A stretch of DNA of 64,000 nt from Cognatishimia maritima (GTDB lineage: Bacteria; Pseudomonadota; Alphaproteobacteria; Rhodobacterales; Rhodobacteraceae). A model generated the notes under the pieces. It was not told the DNA's origin. It made no database searches and was given only the letters and a program-made list of their open reading frames with translations. The stretch lies in NCBI RefSeq assembly GCF_900129685.1, contig NZ_FQWM01000002.1:1-64000 (forward strand). Direction: 5' to 3'. The position numbers were made by a program, and so were the translations under genes. Positions 56,347 to 64,000 of the stretch are shown piece after piece (positions within the stretch are counted from its first letter, which is position 1; each line of letters opens with the position of its first letter).

Positions 56347-56820
56347 ATGATCCGTGCAACAAGCTTTGCCCTGGCCCTGATGGCCGCCCCTGCCTTTGCA
56401 GGCGGAAATTCCAAAGACATCGTCGATACGGCTGTCGGCGCCGGAGATTTCGGCACTTTGGTTGCTGCAGTGCAGGCTGCGGGCCTCGTGGAAACGCTGA
56501 AAGGCGACGGCCCATTCACTGTATTTGCCCCAACCGACGAAGCCTTTGCCGCCCTGCCTGAGGGTACGGTTGAGAACTTGCTGAAGCCCGAAAACAAGGA
56601 CCAGCTGATCGCGATCCTGACCTACCACGTGGTGCCGGGTAAAGTGATGTCGACAGATCTGTCTGACGACATGAAAGCGGCGACCGTACAGGGTGGCGAG
56701 ATCACCATTGATCTGGACAATGGCGTGATGATCAACGACGCCAGCGTCGCAGCGGCGGATATCGTCGCGAGCAATGGCGTGATCCACGTGATCGACAAGG
56801 TGATCCTGCCGGACAGCTGA
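56347..56820 (+). CDS. Secreted fasciclin (FAS1) domain protein
   Basis: 157 aa. Signal peptide [20 protein letters not shown]; one FAS1 domain with [52 protein letters not shown] and [16 protein letters not shown]1 proteins mediate adhesion or surface association. ATG at 56347 follows GAGGAG; 56296 is in frame but has no signal peptide at its start. A terminator follows at 56847. Confidence 0.9.
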   Translation: MIRATSFALALMAAPAFAGGNSKDIVDTAVGAGDFGTLVAAVQAAGLVETLKGDGPFTVFAPTDEAFAALPEGTVENLLKPENKDQLIAILTYHVVPGKVMSTDLSDDMKAATVQGGEITIDLDNGVMINDASVAAADIVASNGVIHVIDKVILPDS

Positions 56821-56846
56821 TAGCTCTTTGTGCTTTTGAAGACTGG

Positions 56847-56873
56847 AAAGGCCGCTCATTTGAGTGGCCTTTC
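56847..56873 (+). terminator. Terminator after the fasciclin gene
   Basis: AAAGGCCGCTCA pairs with TGAGTGGCCTTT, followed by CTTGGTTT. Confidence 0.8.
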
Positions 56874-56880
56874 TTGGTTT

Positions 56881-56903
56881 GGTGGGGTGAAACCCCACCC
56901 TAC
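56881..56903 (-). repeat. GTAG-headed REP-like hairpin
   Basis: Minus strand GTAGGGTGGGGTTTCACCCC then ACC; the same sequence as the copies at 46869 and 50753. Confidence 0.75.
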
Positions 56904-56941
56904 GGATGGCTTTTCATCCGCATTGCTTCGCCAATACCAAA

Positions 56942-57046
56942 TGCAAAATCGCAAATTTTGAAACGCCCGAACCGCCCCCGTCAGACCGAAGGTTTGCCTC
57001 CGGCAAAACGCGGGCGCTTTGCGCCCTTCCCTCGGTTCGTGCGCGG
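56942..57046. repeat. AT palindrome plus branched repeat (copy D)
   Basis: An imperfect TGCAAAATC...ATTTTG palindrome (56942-56962), then outer stem CGAACCG/CGGTTCG with inner arms ACCGAAGGTTTG-type and GCGGGCGCTTTGCGCCC. Composite order as in copy B. Confidence 0.6.
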
Positions 57047-57106
57047 GATTTATTGGGCATCTCGCGAAATTTGCATCAACTAAGCAATGATTAAACGGAA
57101 AATATT

Positions 57107-57310
57107 ATGAGCTGCCAGAACGATTACTGTTGCACACGATTGAAGTCCGATTTGGAACAGACATGCGCGTTGCACGCCGACAGATTTGAATGCCCAGATG
57201 CACTAATCAACAAATCTAAATACGGCTACGGCATCATCATTCACGATGGCGGCAGTAGTTCAATTTCGATTAGCTTCTGCCCTTGGTACGGCACTAAACT
57301 AGACAAATGA
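57107..57310 (+). CDS. Small cysteine-rich protein (DUF6980-like)
   Basis: 67 aa. Cysteines in NDYCCTRL, TCAL, FECPD and SFCPWYG, and YGIIIHDGGSSSISISFCPW, resemble the DUF6980 family, probably a small metal-binding fold. Function unknown. Ribosome site ACGGAAA. AT-rich orphan between tuf and the fasciclin gene. Confidence 0.65.
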   Translation: MSCQNDYCCTRLKSDLEQTCALHADRFECPDALINKSKYGYGIIIHDGGSSSISISFCPWYGTKLDK

Positions 57311-57341
57311 ACGAACCATCTGTGTAATACTGTTCGTAGTC

Positions 57342-57364
57342 GGTGGGCTAAAAGCCCACCCTAC
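57342..57364 (-). repeat. GTAG-headed REP-like hairpin
   Basis: Minus strand GTAGGGTGGGCTTTTAGCCC then ACC. Stem GGTGGGCT/AGCCCACC. Confidence 0.7.
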
Positions 57365-57381
57365 GGGTGTTACCAAAGAGA

Positions 57382-57408
57382 GAAGGCCCCCCTTTCGGGA
57401 GGCCTTTC
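57382..57408 (-). terminator. Terminator after tuf
   Basis: Minus strand: AAGGCCTCCC pairs with GGGGGGCCTT around GAAA. Ends the rpsL-rpsG-fusA-tuf block. Confidence 0.75.
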
Positions 57409-57420
57409 CGTAAGTCTTGC

Positions 57421-57443
57421 GTAAGGTGGGGTGTTACCCCACC
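57421..57443 (+). repeat. REP-like hairpin, variant foot GTAA
   Basis: GTAAGGTGGGGTGTTACCCC then ACC; between the tuf terminator and the tuf stop codon. Confidence 0.5.
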
Positions 57444-57452
57444 GTCTGCGAT

Positions 57453-58628
<1,176 letters not shown>

Positions 58629-58649
58629 GATGGCCTCCTATTTGGGGAT

Positions 58650-58700
58650 GCCGGGCTGAAGCCCGGCCTACAGTGGGTGGGTAGGGCGGGTTTCCCCGCC
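58650..58700. repeat. Two REP-like hairpins between fusA and tuf
   Basis: Minus copy GTAGGCCGGGCTTCAGCCCG then GC at 58650-58671; plus copy GTAGGGCGGGTTTCCCCGCC at 58681-58700. They lie inside the str block transcript. Confidence 0.7.
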
Positions 58701-58707
58701 GCCCCCG

Positions 58708-60825
58708 TTAAGCAAATTTCGCCTGAATTTCTTCAGAGATGTTGTTTGGCACTGGGTCGTAGTGGTCAAACTGCATGGTGAACTGCGCGCGGCCAGAAGA
58801 CATCGAACGCAGTGTGTTGATGTAGCCGAACATGTTCGCCAGAGGCACAAATGCGTCGATCGCAACCGCGTTACCACGTGGTTCCTGACCGGACACTTGA
58901 CCGCGACGGGATGTCAGGTCGCCGATGATGCCGCCGGTGTACTCTTCAGGAGTGATCACCTCGACCTTCATCATTGGTTCCAGCAGTTTCGCACCCGCCA
59001 GTTTCATACCTTCACGCATACACATACGCGCTGCGATTTCGAAGGCCAGAACGGAGGAGTCAACGTCGTGGAACTTACCGTCGATCAGAGCAACCTTGAA
59101 GTCGATCACTGGGAAGCCTGCCAGAGGGCCGGAGTCCATGACAGACTGGATGCCTTTTTCAACACCCGGGATGTATTCCTTCGGAACAGCACCACCAACG
59201 ATGCGGCTTTCGAAAGAGTAACCCTCGCCCGGCTCGGTTGGCGTGATGATGAGTTTGACCTCAGCATACTGACCAGAACCACCAGACTGTTTCTTGTGGG
59301 TGTAGGTGTGCTCGACTTCGTGGCCGATGGTTTCACGGTATGCAACCTGTGGTGCACCGATGTTCGCCTCAACCTTGAATTCACGCTTCAGACGGTCAAC
59401 CAGGATGTCCAAGTGCAGTTCGCCCATGCCCTTCATGATGGTCTGACCGGATTCCAGGTCAGTTTCCACACGGAAGGATGGATCTTCGGCTGCCAGACGC
59501 TGCAGACCCTGAGACATTTTCTCTTGGTCGGCTTTGGTCTTTGGCTCAACTGCGATCTCGATCACCGGATCTGGGAAGGTCATGGTTTCCAGAACCACAG
59601 GATCGTTGACAGCGCAGAGCGTGTCACCGGTTGTGGTGTCTTTCAGACCTGCCAGCGCGATGATGTCACCGGCGAATGCTTCGGTGATTTCTTCACGGTT
59701 GTTGGAGTGCATCATCATCATACGACCGATGCGCTCTTTACGGCCTTTGGTGGAGTTCAGCAGCGTGTCGCCTTTGTTCAGCGTACCAGAGTAGATACGT
59801 GTGAAGGTCAGGGAGCCAACGAACGGGTCGTTCATGATTTTGAACGCCAGACCAGAGAAGGCCATGTCGTCATCCGCGCGGCGCGCGATGTTACGAACTT
59901 CGTCTTCGTCGCCTGGTTTGAAGCCCATGTAATCAACAACGTCCAGTGGGGACGGCAGATAGTCGATCACAGCGTTGAGCAGTGGCTGAACACCTTTGTT
60001 TTTGAACGCAGAACCACCCAGAACCGGCACAAATGCCATTTCCAGAGTACCTTTACGCAGCAGTTTGCGCAGGGTTGGAACGTCAGGCTCTTCGCCTTCC
60101 AGGTAAGCTTCCATCGCGTCGTCGTCCATTTCGACGGCCGCTTCGATCATCTTACCGCGCCATTCTTCGGCCATGTCTTTCAACTCGGCACGAATTTCAC
60201 GCTTGTCCCAGGATGCGCCCAGATCTTCGCCTTCGTAGACCCATTCTTGCATGGTCACGAGGTCAACCAGACCTTCCAGCTCGGTTTCAGAACCGATAGG
60301 AATGCCAACAGGCACGGCAGTTGCGCCTGTGCGGTCTTCGATCATGTTAACGCAGTTGAAGAAGTCCGCGCCGATCTTGTCCATTTTGTTAACGAACACG
60401 ATACGTGGAACTTTGTAGCGGTCAGCCTGACGCCAAACGGTTTCAGTCTGAGGCTCAACACCTGCGTTTGCGTCCAGAACACAAACCGCACCGTCGAGAA
60501 CCGCCAAGGAACGTTCAACTTCGATGGTGAAGTCAACGTGGCCCGGGGTGTCGATGATGTTCAAGCGGTGCTTAGGAGTGTCGGCAGTAACGCCGTCCTC
60601 TGTGCGTTCCCAGAAAGTGGTGGTTGCAGCAGAAGTGATGGTGATACCACGTTCCTGTTCCTGCTCCATCCAGTCCATGGTCGCCGCACCATCGTGCACT
60701 TCGCCGATGTTGTGGGATTTACCTGTGTAATACAGGATGCGCTCGGAACAGGTGGTTTTACCCGCATCGATGTGCGCCATGATACCGAAGTTACGGTAGT
60801 GGTTAAGGGTATAGTCGCGTGCCAT
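58708..60825 (-). CDS. fusA: Translation elongation factor G
   Basis: 705 aa translocase. G1 [15 protein letters not shown]-type switch ([14 protein letters not shown]), G3 DTPGHVDF, G4 NKMD; domain IV and C-terminal [20 protein letters not shown]. 22 bp after rpsG. The long antisense open frame here (58762-60867) is a codon-bias shadow. Confidence 0.98.
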   Translation of the reverse strand: MARDYTLNHYRNFGIMAHIDAGKTTCSERILYYTGKSHNIGEVHDGAATMDWMEQEQERGITITSAATTTFWERTEDGVTADTPKHRLNIIDTPGHVDFTIEVERSLAVLDGAVCVLDANAGVEPQTETVWRQADRYKVPRIVFVNKMDKIGADFFNCVNMIEDRTGATAVPVGIPIGSETELEGLVDLVTMQEWVYEGEDLGASWDKREIRAELKDMAEEWRGKMIEAAVEMDDDAMEAYLEGEEPDVPTLRKLLRKGTLEMAFVPVLGGSAFKNKGVQPLLNAVIDYLPSPLDVVDYMGFKPGDEDEVRNIARRADDDMAFSGLAFKIMNDPFVGSLTFTRIYSGTLNKGDTLLNSTKGRKERIGRMMMMHSNNREEITEAFAGDIIALAGLKDTTTGDTLCAVNDPVVLETMTFPDPVIEIAVEPKTKADQEKMSQGLQRLAAEDPSFRVETDLESGQTIMKGMGELHLDILVDRLKREFKVEANIGAPQVAYRETIGHEVEHTYTHKKQSGGSGQYAEVKLIITPTEPGEGYSFESRIVGGAVPKEYIPGVEKGIQSVMDSGPLAGFPVIDFKVALIDGKFHDVDSSVLAFEIAARMCMREGMKLAGAKLLEPMMKVEVITPEEYTGGIIGDLTSRRGQVSGQEPRGNAVAIDAFVPLANMFGYINTLRSMSSGRAQFTMQFDHYDPVPNNISEEIQAKFA

Positions 60826-60847
60826 TGGTCAAATAAGCCTTTTGGGA

Positions 60848-61318
60848 TTACCAGCGATAATGGCTGAAAGCTTTGTTCGCTTCGGCCATCTTGTGAGTAT
60901 CTTCGCGCTTCTTCACGGCAGTACCGCGAGAGTTTACGGCGTCCAGAAGCTCACCTGCGAGGCGCTCTTCCATGGTGTTTTCGTTGCGCTTACGGGACGC
61001 GGTGATCAGCCAGCGGATGGCCAATGCTTCGCGGCGCTCTGGGCGCACGTCAACAGGCACCTGGTAGGTCGCACCACCCACACGACGAGAGCGAACCTCG
61101 ACGGATGGTTTGATGTTGTCCAACGCTTCGTGGAACACTTCGACAGGCGCGCGTTTTACTTTTGCTTCAACGCGATCCAGCGCGTTGTAAACGATTTTTT
61201 CTGCGACGGATTTTTTGCCATCGATCATGAGGTTGTTCATGAACTTGGACAGAACGCGGTCACCAAACTTTGCGTCTGGCAGGATTTCGCGTTTTTCAGC
61301 AGCGTGACGACGAGACAT
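60848..61318 (-). CDS. rpsG: 30S ribosomal protein S7
   Basis: 156 aa. [40 protein letters not shown] and [20 protein letters not shown]. Organises the 16S 3' domain; in E. coli S7 represses the str operon between rpsL and rpsG. Here that gap is 15 bp. Confidence 0.98.
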   Translation of the reverse strand: MSRRHAAEKREILPDAKFGDRVLSKFMNNLMIDGKKSVAEKIVYNALDRVEAKVKRAPVEVFHEALDNIKPSVEVRSRRVGGATYQVPVDVRPERREALAIRWLITASRKRNENTMEERLAGELLDAVNSRGTAVKKREDTHKMAEANKAFSHYRW

Positions 61319-61333
61319 CTATAAATATCCTTC

Positions 61334-61705
61334 TTACTTAGGACGCTTCGCGCCGTACTTGGAGCGACGTTGCTTACGGTCTTTAACGCCCTGAGTATCC
61401 AGAACACCGCGCAGGATGTGGTAACGAACACCTGGAAGGTCTTTTACACGGCCGCCACGGATCAGAACCACAGAGTGTTCCTGAAGGTTGTGGGATTCAC
61501 CTGGGATGTAAGAGATGACTTCGTAACCGTTGGTCAGACGAACCTTCGCAACTTTACGCATCGCGGAGTTCGGTTTCTTCGGTGTGGTGGTGTAAACGCG
61601 TGTGCAAACGCCGCGTTTCTGTGGGCACTGCTCCAAGTGCTGCGACTTGGAGCGCTTGATTTTAGGCTGACGCGGTTTGCGGATCAGCTGTTGGATCGTT
61701 GGCAT
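61334..61705 (-). CDS. rpsL: 30S ribosomal protein S12
   Basis: 123 aa. [40 protein letters not shown] and [20 protein letters not shown]. The lysine in KKPNSA is the classic streptomycin-resistance position; it is wild-type here. First gene of the str block. Confidence 0.98.
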   Translation of the reverse strand: MPTIQQLIRKPRQPKIKRSKSQHLEQCPQKRGVCTRVYTTTPKKPNSAMRKVAKVRLTNGYEVISYIPGESHNLQEHSVVLIRGGRVKDLPGVRYHILRGVLDTQGVKDRKQRRSKYGAKRPK

Positions 61706-62154
61706 AGGGGCTTCCCGTTTCCTAACTCATTCTGCATGGGTTGCCCCACACGGTTCTCATATTCTGCCGCCACGCGTTGCCACATAGCGAAAAGCCGCAA
61801 ATGTTCCCATTCCGAGGCGAACATCGCGGTTAGTTTCCAGAGGGTGCACGCTTCAAAGTAGCGCGGACCTTAGCCACTGAAATTTTGATTTCGGCGCAAG
61901 GCGCACTACGCCCATGACCGGATAGGCGCGCGTATAGGGGGAGTCGGGAGGGTTGTCAACCGGAGGTAGCCGATCCCGCAGGTAGTGAACGGCCCAAGAT
62001 TAGACCACTTTCTAGTAGGCCCGCTACCAAATGCCCTTCGCAAGTGCTGGCAGAAATCGCCCTTACCTAACCTGTGGTCATTTCACATGACAACAGGGTT
62101 GCCCTGACAGGTCTAAGCTGACCCTTAATTCGCCCCCTTCAAAGGAGACCCAGC
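61706..62154. other. rpsL leader and promoter region
   Basis: About 450 bases without a gene. It contains the rpsL promoter (61931-61959), a leader of roughly 220 nt, and the region upstream of the small gene at 62155. No clear hairpin or RNA gene was seen in the leader. Confidence 0.5.
61931..61959 (-). promoter_or_regulatory. Predicted promoter of rpsL-rpsG-fusA-tuf
   Basis: Minus strand: -35 TTGACA (61959-61954), 17-bp spacer, -10 TATACG (61936-61931). The best match to consensus in the window. Confidence 0.8.
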
Positions 62155-62364
62155 ATGGATCCGACATATATTTTAACATCCGGGATCAACGCCACACCTC
62201 AACAGTCAGGCCACTCTGCCGCTGAAATTGATGAGTTCTACAAGCGCCACGGGGTCGCGTGGTACACTGTGCTGATCGCCCCTGTCAGCAAGATTCGCGC
62301 CGCCTTACAAAGGCGTCGGCCCGAGGCAAATGCCGTTGGAGATTTGGCCCATGAGCCACGATAG
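62155..62364 (+). CDS. Small hypothetical protein (69 aa)
   Basis: Not recognised. ATG at 62155 follows AAAGGAGACCCAGC. One hydrophobic stretch (VAWYTVLIAPVSKI) near the middle and a basic Arg-rich region after it. It stops 6 bp before the LuxR-type gene and is probably its operon partner. Confidence 0.55.
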   Translation: MDPTYILTSGINATPQQSGHSAAEIDEFYKRHGVAWYTVLIAPVSKIRAALQRRRPEANAVGDLAHEPR

Positions 62365-62370
62365 TTTAAG

Positions 62371-63375
62371 ATGAACCCGATGTATGAACTCTCTGGCCAA
62401 AGCGCCCTTTCCAGAATTGACGGCGACCCTCAAGCCGAAATCATGGCGGTCATTTGTGACGAAACACAGGCCTTTATTGACGATGACTACGCTGCCTGGG
62501 CGCGCTGCTGGCTGCAATCGGAACAGGCCACGATGATTGCTGTCACATCGACGACAGGTGTGGATGCGACATACGGCTGGTCGGCCATTTCGACAGAAAT
62601 GCAAACAGTCATGAACAACGGCTATGGCTGTGACATGGTGACCTACGAAAACTCGGACTGGCGCATTCATATCGCTGAAGATGTGGCTTGGGTGACCTAC
62701 CGACAGTTTGCAACCAACCGCAGCGGTGAAAGCTGGAGATCATTTGAAACGCGTTTTCTGCAACGCCAGAGCGATGGTTGGAAAATCGCCTACTGCGCCT
62801 TTGTCGGGCAAGAGCGCGCTATTACCGGGCAACGTGTTTTGTCCGTCGACCCAAAAGGTCAGATGCTTTGGGCAAGTAAGGATGCTTTGGCCGCCATCGC
62901 ATCGCACCCTATTCTGACACTGTCAGCGGGTCGCCTGCGGGCACGCAGGCTGGATTGGGATAAAGCGCTGCAAGCGGCGATTTCACGTGCGGGTAAGTTT
63001 CACAATTTTTACCAGCTTCGACATTTTGAGGACGAGACCGGAGGCCCGTTTCGTTACCCAGCTGTATTGGGGGAGACCGATGAGGGCGGTGTCGCGGTTG
63101 TCATGGTCAGCGTCCGTGATGGCGTGACTTACATAGATTTCGATGTCACCCAGACCATTTATTGCAAGCTTACGGTCGCACAGGCTGTCTTTGGCCTGTC
63201 TGACGCCCAAACCAAAGTCGCGCAACACATCGCCGAAGGGTTGGGGCCGAAAGGTGCCGCGGAAAAGCTAGATATCAGCATCAACACCGCCCGCACCCAT
63301 CTGACCCGTTTATATGAAAAAACCGGCGTCAACTCGCAGGCGGCACTGGTTCGCATTTTGCTGAGCGTTGGCTAA
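62371..63375 (+). CDS. SnoaL/NTF2-like plus LuxR-HTH transcriptional regulator
   Basis: 334 aa. Residues ~20-140 look like a SnoaL/NTF2-like cup (YAAWARCWLQSEQATMIAV; WVTYRQFATNRSGESWRSFE; RFLQRQSDGWKIAYCAFVG), then a ~100-residue linker domain that may be PAS-like, and a C-terminal LuxR HTH (~265-334): LSDAQTKVAQHIAEGLGPKG and NTARTHLTRLYEKTGV. A ligand-binding NTF2 fold in front of a LuxR DNA-binding domain is unusual. Target genes are unknown. Confidence 0.75.
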   Translation: MNPMYELSGQSALSRIDGDPQAEIMAVICDETQAFIDDDYAAWARCWLQSEQATMIAVTSTTGVDATYGWSAISTEMQTVMNNGYGCDMVTYENSDWRIHIAEDVAWVTYRQFATNRSGESWRSFETRFLQRQSDGWKIAYCAFVGQERAITGQRVLSVDPKGQMLWASKDALAAIASHPILTLSAGRLRARRLDWDKALQAAISRAGKFHNFYQLRHFEDETGGPFRYPAVLGETDEGGVAVVMVSVRDGVTYIDFDVTQTIYCKLTVAQAVFGLSDAQTKVAQHIAEGLGPKGAAEKLDISINTARTHLTRLYEKTGVNSQAALVRILLSVG

Positions 63376-63399
63376 GAGCACTTAAATACAGCCGGCGAC

Positions 63400-63466
63400 G
63401 CCAGCCAGCCCCCGACCCTCCCCACGGGAGGGGGCTTTACCCCCACCCTAGGGTCAGAGGCTGGCC
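63400..63466. repeat. Branched palindromic repeat (copy E)
   Basis: Outer GCCAGCC...GGCTGGC and CGACCCT/AGGGTCAG stems; inner arms CCTCCC-CAC-GGGAGG and GGGGGCTTTACCCCC. It ends just before the putative transferase gene. Confidence 0.65.
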
Positions 63467-63532
63467 TTCTTGCTATTCGCATGCCCCGCTGACATGTTGA
63501 GAAAAACGGCAGCAAACACAAAGGGCAATCAG

Positions 63533-64000
63533 ATGCGGGCAAGCGACATGCAAGTCATCGGACTTTGCCGGTTTTCTTACCCTGCGCTCGGCGGTTTTCA
63601 GGTTGAACATGAGACCATAGATGAACGTCGCGCGTTTCTTTATGCGCCTGCGCGGATGGAAGAGCGGCTGCGCACTTTTGAAACCATTGCCCTGCCCGGC
63701 CTCAAGGCACAGACCGACCCGAAATTTGACTTTCTGATTGTCGTTGGCACCTGCCTGCCCGCGGCGTATCGAGCGCGGCTTGAGGCGATGATTGCCGATA
63801 TGCCGCAAGCGAAGATTGTCGCCGAAGAACCGGCGCAGCATCGGCCGATCATGAAAAAGATCATCAACCGCCATCTGCGCGATGGGGCGACCCTTCCGAG
63901 CCTGCAATTTCGCCATGACGACGATGACGCCGTGGCTGTGAACTTTGTTCAACGGTTCCGCGAAGCGGCTGATGATAGCAGTGGATTACTGGCCAAACAC
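63533..64000 (+). CDS. Putative rhamnosyltransferase, N-terminal part (cut by right edge)
   Basis: At least 156 residues, open to the window end. GLCRFSYPALGGFQVEHETI and ETIALPGLKAQTDPKFDFLI resemble the 'putative rhamnosyl transferase' family (PF11316), and RHDDDDAVAVNFVQ supplies an acidic DxD-like site. Start ATG at 63533 after AAGGG; a second ATG at 63548 is possible. The acceptor is unknown. Confidence 0.7.
   Translation, partial: MRASDMQVIGLCRFSYPALGGFQVEHETIDERRAFLYAPARMEERLRTFETIALPGLKAQTDPKFDFLIVVGTCLPAAYRARLEAMIADMPQAKIVAEEPAQHRPIMKKIINRHLRDGATLPSLQFRHDDDDAVAVNFVQRFREAADDSSGLLAKH

Noticed and set aside
58762-60867. 701-aa open frame opposite fusA (and 57417-58781 opposite tuf)
   Set aside because: These follow from codon bias of EF-G and EF-Tu on the other strand; no ribosome site or protein family, and the translated residues are rich in His, Val and Phe without domains.

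Overview
The window comes from an alphaproteobacterium of the Rhodobacteraceae (Roseobacter group). Evidence: the Bzt/Aap-type four-gene amino-acid transporter, the order rpmH-rnpA-yidD ... yidC-MOSC-engB-argB, an ATP12-type F1 assembly chaperone, a DUF1127 protein, a short-lid adenylate kinase, and about 58-60% GC as judged by eye. No species is named.

Layout. 1-2.2 kb: the end of an IS3-type element that has cut a TPR gene, a small orphan gene, an empty stretch and tRNA-Arg(ACG). 2.2-5.8 kb: an apparent redox operon (TVP38-type membrane protein, flavin disulfide reductase, sensor histidine kinase). 6-17 kb: the rpmH/rnpA/yidD and yidC/MOSC/engB/argB cluster, split by a glycosyltransferase, an orphan membrane-anchored protein, small ORFs, ttcA and a degenerate GGDEF-like gene; it ends with a sterol-desaturase-like / Fe-S / SixA operon. 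17-21.7 kb: the amino-acid ABC transporter bztABCD. 21.9-29 kb: ATP12 chaperone, HAD phosphatase, rluC, crcB, rarA, a DegP/DegQ-type protease and a ferric-reductase-like flavocytochrome. 29.2-29.9 kb: a two-gene unit with a host-attachment-type protein.

29.9-61.9 kb is the translation superregion, almost all on the minus strand: rpsL-rpsG-fusA-tuf, the S10 and spc operons, secY-adk, and the alpha operon rpsM-rpsK-rpoA-rplQ. Gene order is the ancestral one, but it is split into six blocks. Five blocks start with a promoter of -35 TTGNCN-type / exactly 17 bp / -10 TATNNN-type, and every block ends in an intrinsic terminator. The five gaps between blocks hold unrelated genes: a K+/H+ antiporter, an HNH nuclease, a DUF1127 protein, OsmC, LysE, a TIGR02466 protein, a fatty-acid desaturase, a TPR protein and a fasciclin. 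Each gap has one AT-richer orphan gene, and four of the five carry palindromic intergenic repeats. The repeats fall into three kinds: GTAG-headed REP-like hairpins, larger branched (cloverleaf-like) elements, and a 21-bp AT palindrome.

61.9-64 kb: promoter and leader of rpsL, a small ORF, a SnoaL/NTF2-like plus LuxR-HTH regulator, one more branched repeat, and the start of a putative rhamnosyltransferase cut by the right edge.

The most notable observation is the broken ribosomal superoperon, whose junctions collect repeats and orphan genes while each block keeps its own promoter, leader structure and terminator. No CRISPR array, rRNA or prophage was seen.
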